DNA of 64,000 bases from Straminergon stramineum (Eukaryota; Streptophyta; Bryopsida; Hypnales; Calliergonaceae). Under the pieces are notes generated by a model. That model made no database searches. It saw only the letters and a program-made list of their open reading frames with translations, and was not told the origin of the DNA. Both the position numbers and the translations under genes were made by a program. Shown here in pieces: positions 59,556 to 64,000 of the stretch (the stretch's first letter is position 1; each line of letters starts with the position of its first letter). Where the stretch lies: assembly GCA_963920665.1 (NCBI GenBank), contig OY987269.1:3536501-3600500 (forward strand). Reading direction: 5' to 3'.

Positions 59556-62500
59556 GTATGTTGAGAAAACAAAATTTGTCTATTATTCAGTGATGTGACT
59601 AGCACAGTCATTGAGTGATTTATGATTTTTAGGCGAGGTTCAAAATCTATTCAAAAAAGGATGAGAAGAAAAAGATTACTTGCAAAAATGAAGATCTTTT
59701 GTCTATATTATTATTTTTTCACCATAATTTATTTTGCCAAAGAAACTCTATATCAATATTTACTTTGTGAGTAGGGACTTTTGTCTAATTAGCCTTCAAA
59801 TGATCATTTCAATGTGTCAATTTTAAAGTGAGGTTTTAATGCATGGTGGTCTTTTCAAACTATAAAGACGCCAATGAATTTGGTAGATGAGACATTATGC
59901 TTGTACGTCATTTTTTTATTTACATGATTATTTGAAACAAATTTTGCAATGAATTCTTATAAACTTATCTCCAAATTACAAGATTTAGGGTTAAAAAAAT
60001 TCTTGTTCTTAATTTCAAAATAGTTCTAGCCAAGAAGCTAATTGTTGCCTATTAATTTAGAGAGAAATAGAAAAAATAGTGATCATCTTATGAGATATTG
60101 AATTTGAATCTAATACTTTATAAAACCTAAATATAGAATCAAGGTGCCAAAAATATTATCTAATTTTATTGTTCATTTAATTTATTTCTAAAATGATAAA
60201 ATAAAAAAACATTTCTATTTTTTTAGATTGAAAAACAAGTCTTTATTTTCTCCAACTACAAGTTTTTGAATTTTTGACATCAATACCTTAAGTTAGGTTG
60301 TTTGTTATGTTGAGATATCTCGAATCATGCATCCTCAAGTCGCATGATTGGTACTATCAGAAAGCCCTAAACAAAGAAGGGTGCATGGGCTTTGTGTTAA
60401 GGTGTTTGGGCCTACAATGTGAAAGTTATTGAATTTTGAAGTTTTATGAATTAAAAAAATTAGATAATTATGTTTACTTTTATTTTGACTATGGCAATGA
60501 CATAGGGCACACAAGTTAGATTATGAAAACAAGTGTATTTTCTTGGTATAGTTGTGTATTTTATGTAAGTGTGGGAAGCATTAATTATTGCCTAATTCCT
60601 AAAACTCTAGAGATGTATTATTAAATGTAAGTAGAATAGAAATTTAATGTTGACTTCAAATGAAAGTTGTGAAATATGATTCAAAAATTGTATACATATA
60701 GTTAGATCAATTGCTACACTAACCAATAATTTTTCATTAATACATGAACCCAAAAATTGAAAATTCTTTCTAAAATTTACTTTGGATTGAATATTTGTAA
60801 TTTTCAAAAGATATTTTTCTTTGAGTCTAAAGCCTTAAGTTCTATTTTGGTGATTTACAAAAAAATTACTTTACTTATTTATCAAATTTGTGATTGAAAG
60901 GTCATTTTTGAACTTAAAAGTTAAATATTTTATGTCAAGCATAACTACACCCTTTGGATTAGAGTAAACTTGCCAATCATAGCACTGACAAAATTCAAAT
61001 TCTTCTCTACATAAATGTAGAGACTTGTATGTTTTGAAATTTGGTGTGATTATTAAATGTCATTTTAAGATTCACCTTTAAAAAGTAGAATGCAACAAAA
61101 ATTCTTACAACAAATTTTATTGCAATTTGAAGGTGATAAAGCTAAAATCTAGTTAAAAATTCCTTGTAACCCTTCGCAACATAGTATGCGGTCATTAGGT
61201 GGTGGCACAAAATTTTGTTTCCATTGCAATTGAAGTGGTAGTTGGATTGTGTGGTTATTGTTTGGTAAATGGCAATGGTTGTTGTGTATTTTTTGGATGT
61301 GTGGTAAATGGCAAGTTTACACTATTGAGGATTCACTCGAAACAAATTTTAAGAGAATAAGTAACAAGAATCTACAAATATTTGCATGGTTAAAAAAATG
61401 AAGATTCTTAAAGCTTGAGATAAATTTGCATTCATCTGTTGTTTGAAATTTGAACCTTAAGTCCTTTAGACGTTACTCCCCTCCAGGACAAAATCCATTT
61501 CCAAATGGTCAAACACCAGGTCTAAGCTAATTTAGTCTATTAAAATGTGTTTGAATATCAATCCTATAATTTTCCTACATAAAACTATGAATTGTCTATT
61601 GCTATAAAAAAATTCAATTTTTTGTGTGTAAAATTACTATTGCTATAATTTTGTAGCAAAAATTATTAAAATATATATATACAAACAACAAAATTAATCA
61701 AATGAATTTGAAATTTTTTACCCAAAACACCCTTCATAAAGACCTGTACTTCTTCAAGTCAAACTCCACTATCAAACTAAATTTATCCTTTGGAATAATT
61801 TCACAGTATGGTATACAAAGTCCCATCAAGCACTAGTTTGCATTTAAATTTTGATATTTGCAACCAAAACTATACTAGCAGATTTATCCCTTTTTCTATA
61901 GATAATTCATAGCCTTCAACAAAAAATTGAAGATGAATCAACAATCAGAATTTGTATAAAATAAAATTGAAAGAAAGTTAAGAAACATACATTTTCTAGA
62001 CCTTTAAAATGTAATCTAAGATTTTGAACTTCAAAGATGAATACAAAAATTTAAAAGAAATCCTAAAATATTATAAATTGAAAAAATCCTATTTTTTCAA
62101 TTGTAAAAAACTAAATTGAAAAAATTGAAAGTTATTTCTATGAGATATCTTAATTTAGTATGCATGATGCATTGTGATGAAGCACTATTTTGGTATAAAT
62201 ATCTCAATTTCAATCACTTAAAGATTCAAATTTTTTTTAGGCAAGGCATGGAGCCCAACTAACCCTCTTCCTCTCCAAATTGTCTTCAGTGCCAAGTTCA
62301 ATGTGCATTTATCATGAACATTTTTCAAGTTTATCAAAACTTTGCTTTGTAGCATTTTGTGACGAAAAAACTTATGTACTATATTGTGCAACACCCTTTT
62401 ATATAATTGATACATAGATTTCTTTTTTATCTTTTTTGCTAATAAAAAATGTATTTACTATTGATGATTTTTTTGCAAATTTTTTGGATGGAAAAACAAA

Positions 62501-64000
62501 CTATTGTGATTTTTTAAAAGTTAAAGGTGGAAATATAATACATGGAGCTTGCAATTGCAATAATTCTTTGAATTTTAGGTGTTTGGCAAAAGAATTTAGA
62601 TGAAGAAGAAAGAGATCTTGTCAAGCTTCTTTTTAGTAACTTAAATCAAATACCAAAAATGGTTATATTGAAAGTTACAATCAAATTTGACCAAGGTGCA
62701 TCCACTTTTTGGATGTGTGGACATTTAGGGGATGATGGACTTCATGGGATAGGTTTACGAATTTTAAAAATACCAAATTTTGGATACAAATAGAAACCAA
62801 ATATAGAATTCAAAACCAATGAATGTTTTATATAAGACCATATTTCACAATAACCATAGAATTTGCTCTTCAGATGACATACATTCATTCTAATAAGGTA
62901 CACAACTTGTTAAAATAAGCGTTCCAACATAAGTCTAATTGAGAAATGATAAAGGGGATAATTTTTTCCAATCATAGAATATAGAAATAATGAAGATTGC
63001 ACTACTTTTTTTTGCTAATTTTTCATCAAGTTTGGAATTAGTAAAAATTAACCCTATAAGGATGCTACGGACTAAAATGGTCCAATGGATTACTTCATTG
63101 TTGATTGTAGAAAAAGATAATGCACCTATTAGTCCAATAATCAAAGAATTTAGGACACTACCTTGTTCATGGGGGGCCGTGTCATTACAAGGTCAAGGAA
63201 GTGTAGATTCCAGTCCAACTTGTCAGTCCGCTCCATGTACAGACAAACCTATTTCTGAATAGTAGTACAAAAACTGAAAACTACTCATAAGTAACAATTT
63301 CATCAAATGTTAACTTGTATTACCAGTATATTCATCACACAATAATGAAGTTGCTAAGACCACATCATATTCCCCCTCATTCATAAAAATAGGTCACCCT
63401 ATCTTGCACACAAGTGGGACAAAAATCAAGGTCATATACCTTATTCAAAAATTTAGAAAAGAATCCTATACCTAAGATGTGCGAAAATAGGTACATGGTT
63501 GGAAAAATCAATACTAGGCCCATACCTTATTATTATATTCTAATAATTTATGCATCATTCTCCTCCTGTACAGTACAGATTTTTTCAAAAGCATTGCCAA
63601 GCTGACTCATGTATCATTTCCAGTGTGGGGCAACTGGGTACCCAAGGTGCCTTGCCATGTGGCACATTGTCATTGGACAGAATCATTGTCCCAAGCCCTC
63701 ACCAATCAATAGCGGGACTGTACTTATATTTGCCAAAAGTGTGTTCTCCATCTATTGGGCATCTCTACAGTGCAAGAATGATACAGACCCACATGACATG
63801 AGGCTCTAATAAAGTGCCTGGGACTGTGATTTATTTTTAGTTCATATTCTCAACTTTTTAACATATGTTATGGCAGCCAATTCCATACTCCCAAAGCCTA
63901 ACTGAACTTCCATTGACCGGGTCATCCACGGATGGCCAGGGATAGTTTGCACAATGCTGACTCTTGGATGGAAATAAGCTTAACTTAATAATGAAGGAAT
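59556..64000. other. AT-rich intergenic to window end, no gene recognised
   Basis: No recognisable gene, RNA gene or complete transposon. 63150-64000 is less AT-rich with several 60-90-codon ORFs on plus (62990-63262, 63550-63801) and a 27-codon open stretch on minus near 63860-63960, but no motif and no convincing splice chain. It could be the edge of a gene or of a larger retroelement outside the window. Confidence 0.45.

Noticed and set aside
63550..63809. Overlapping plus-strand ORFs of 66-83 codons near the window end
   Set aside because: No recognised motif and no splice chain; possibly part of something beyond the window, but not supportable as a gene.

Overview
The window is nuclear DNA from a land plant. 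Genes have several short introns with GT..AG borders, 5' leaders carry AAACCCTAA-type (telo-box) motifs, and the families found are plant families: a BAH-PHD chromatin reader of the EBS/SHL type, ERD7, COP9 signalosome subunit 8, a YGL/LRDR 'aluminium-induced' protein and a two-gene PIF/Harbinger transposon. Gene density is about one per 10 kb, in AT-rich DNA full of small transposons. This would fit a seed-free plant such as a bryophyte, but the sequence alone does not settle the species.

Layout. 1-3514 (+): 3' part of a long ORF resembling the C-terminal half of the endosomal J-protein RME-8/GRV2. 3737-5277 (+): a six-exon gene for an unrecognised ~188-residue protein. 6.9-15.0 kb: small transposons of several families. 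15752-18016 (-): BAH-PHD gene copy 1. 18.8-26.1 kb: long AT-rich stretch without a recognisable gene. 26521-29003 (-): BAH-PHD gene copy 2, in a duplicated ~3.4-3.7 kb block. 30-37 kb: more TTAA-flanked MITEs, a 151-bp tandem repeat, a decayed third fragment of the BAH-PHD 3' region, and a tRNA-type SINE. 38405-40618 (-): ERD7/spartin-like senescence protein. 41717-44137 (+): CSN8, divergent from ERD7 across ~1.1 kb. 44.5-45.8 kb: a nested pair of MITEs. 51241-52739 (-): YGL/LRDR protein with a GC-rich upstream region. 54.1-54.6 kb: two MITEs side by side. 56055-59552: a PIF/Harbinger element with matching ends and TAA target duplications; both genes are inactivated by point changes. 59.6-64 kb: no recognisable gene.

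The genes do not form a pathway or operon; they are ordinary independent nuclear genes. The most notable structure is (i) a set of unrelated-looking MITE families that share TTAA flanks and a common CCC(C)T-type terminus, a signature expected of piggyBac-type rather than Harbinger-type mobilisation; (ii) the recent, almost protein-identical BAH-PHD duplication plus a third decayed fragment; and (iii) the Harbinger relic whose in-frame stops can all be explained as C-to-T decay. All exon models were made by eye from frame continuity and splice-site phase; no alignment software or database was used.
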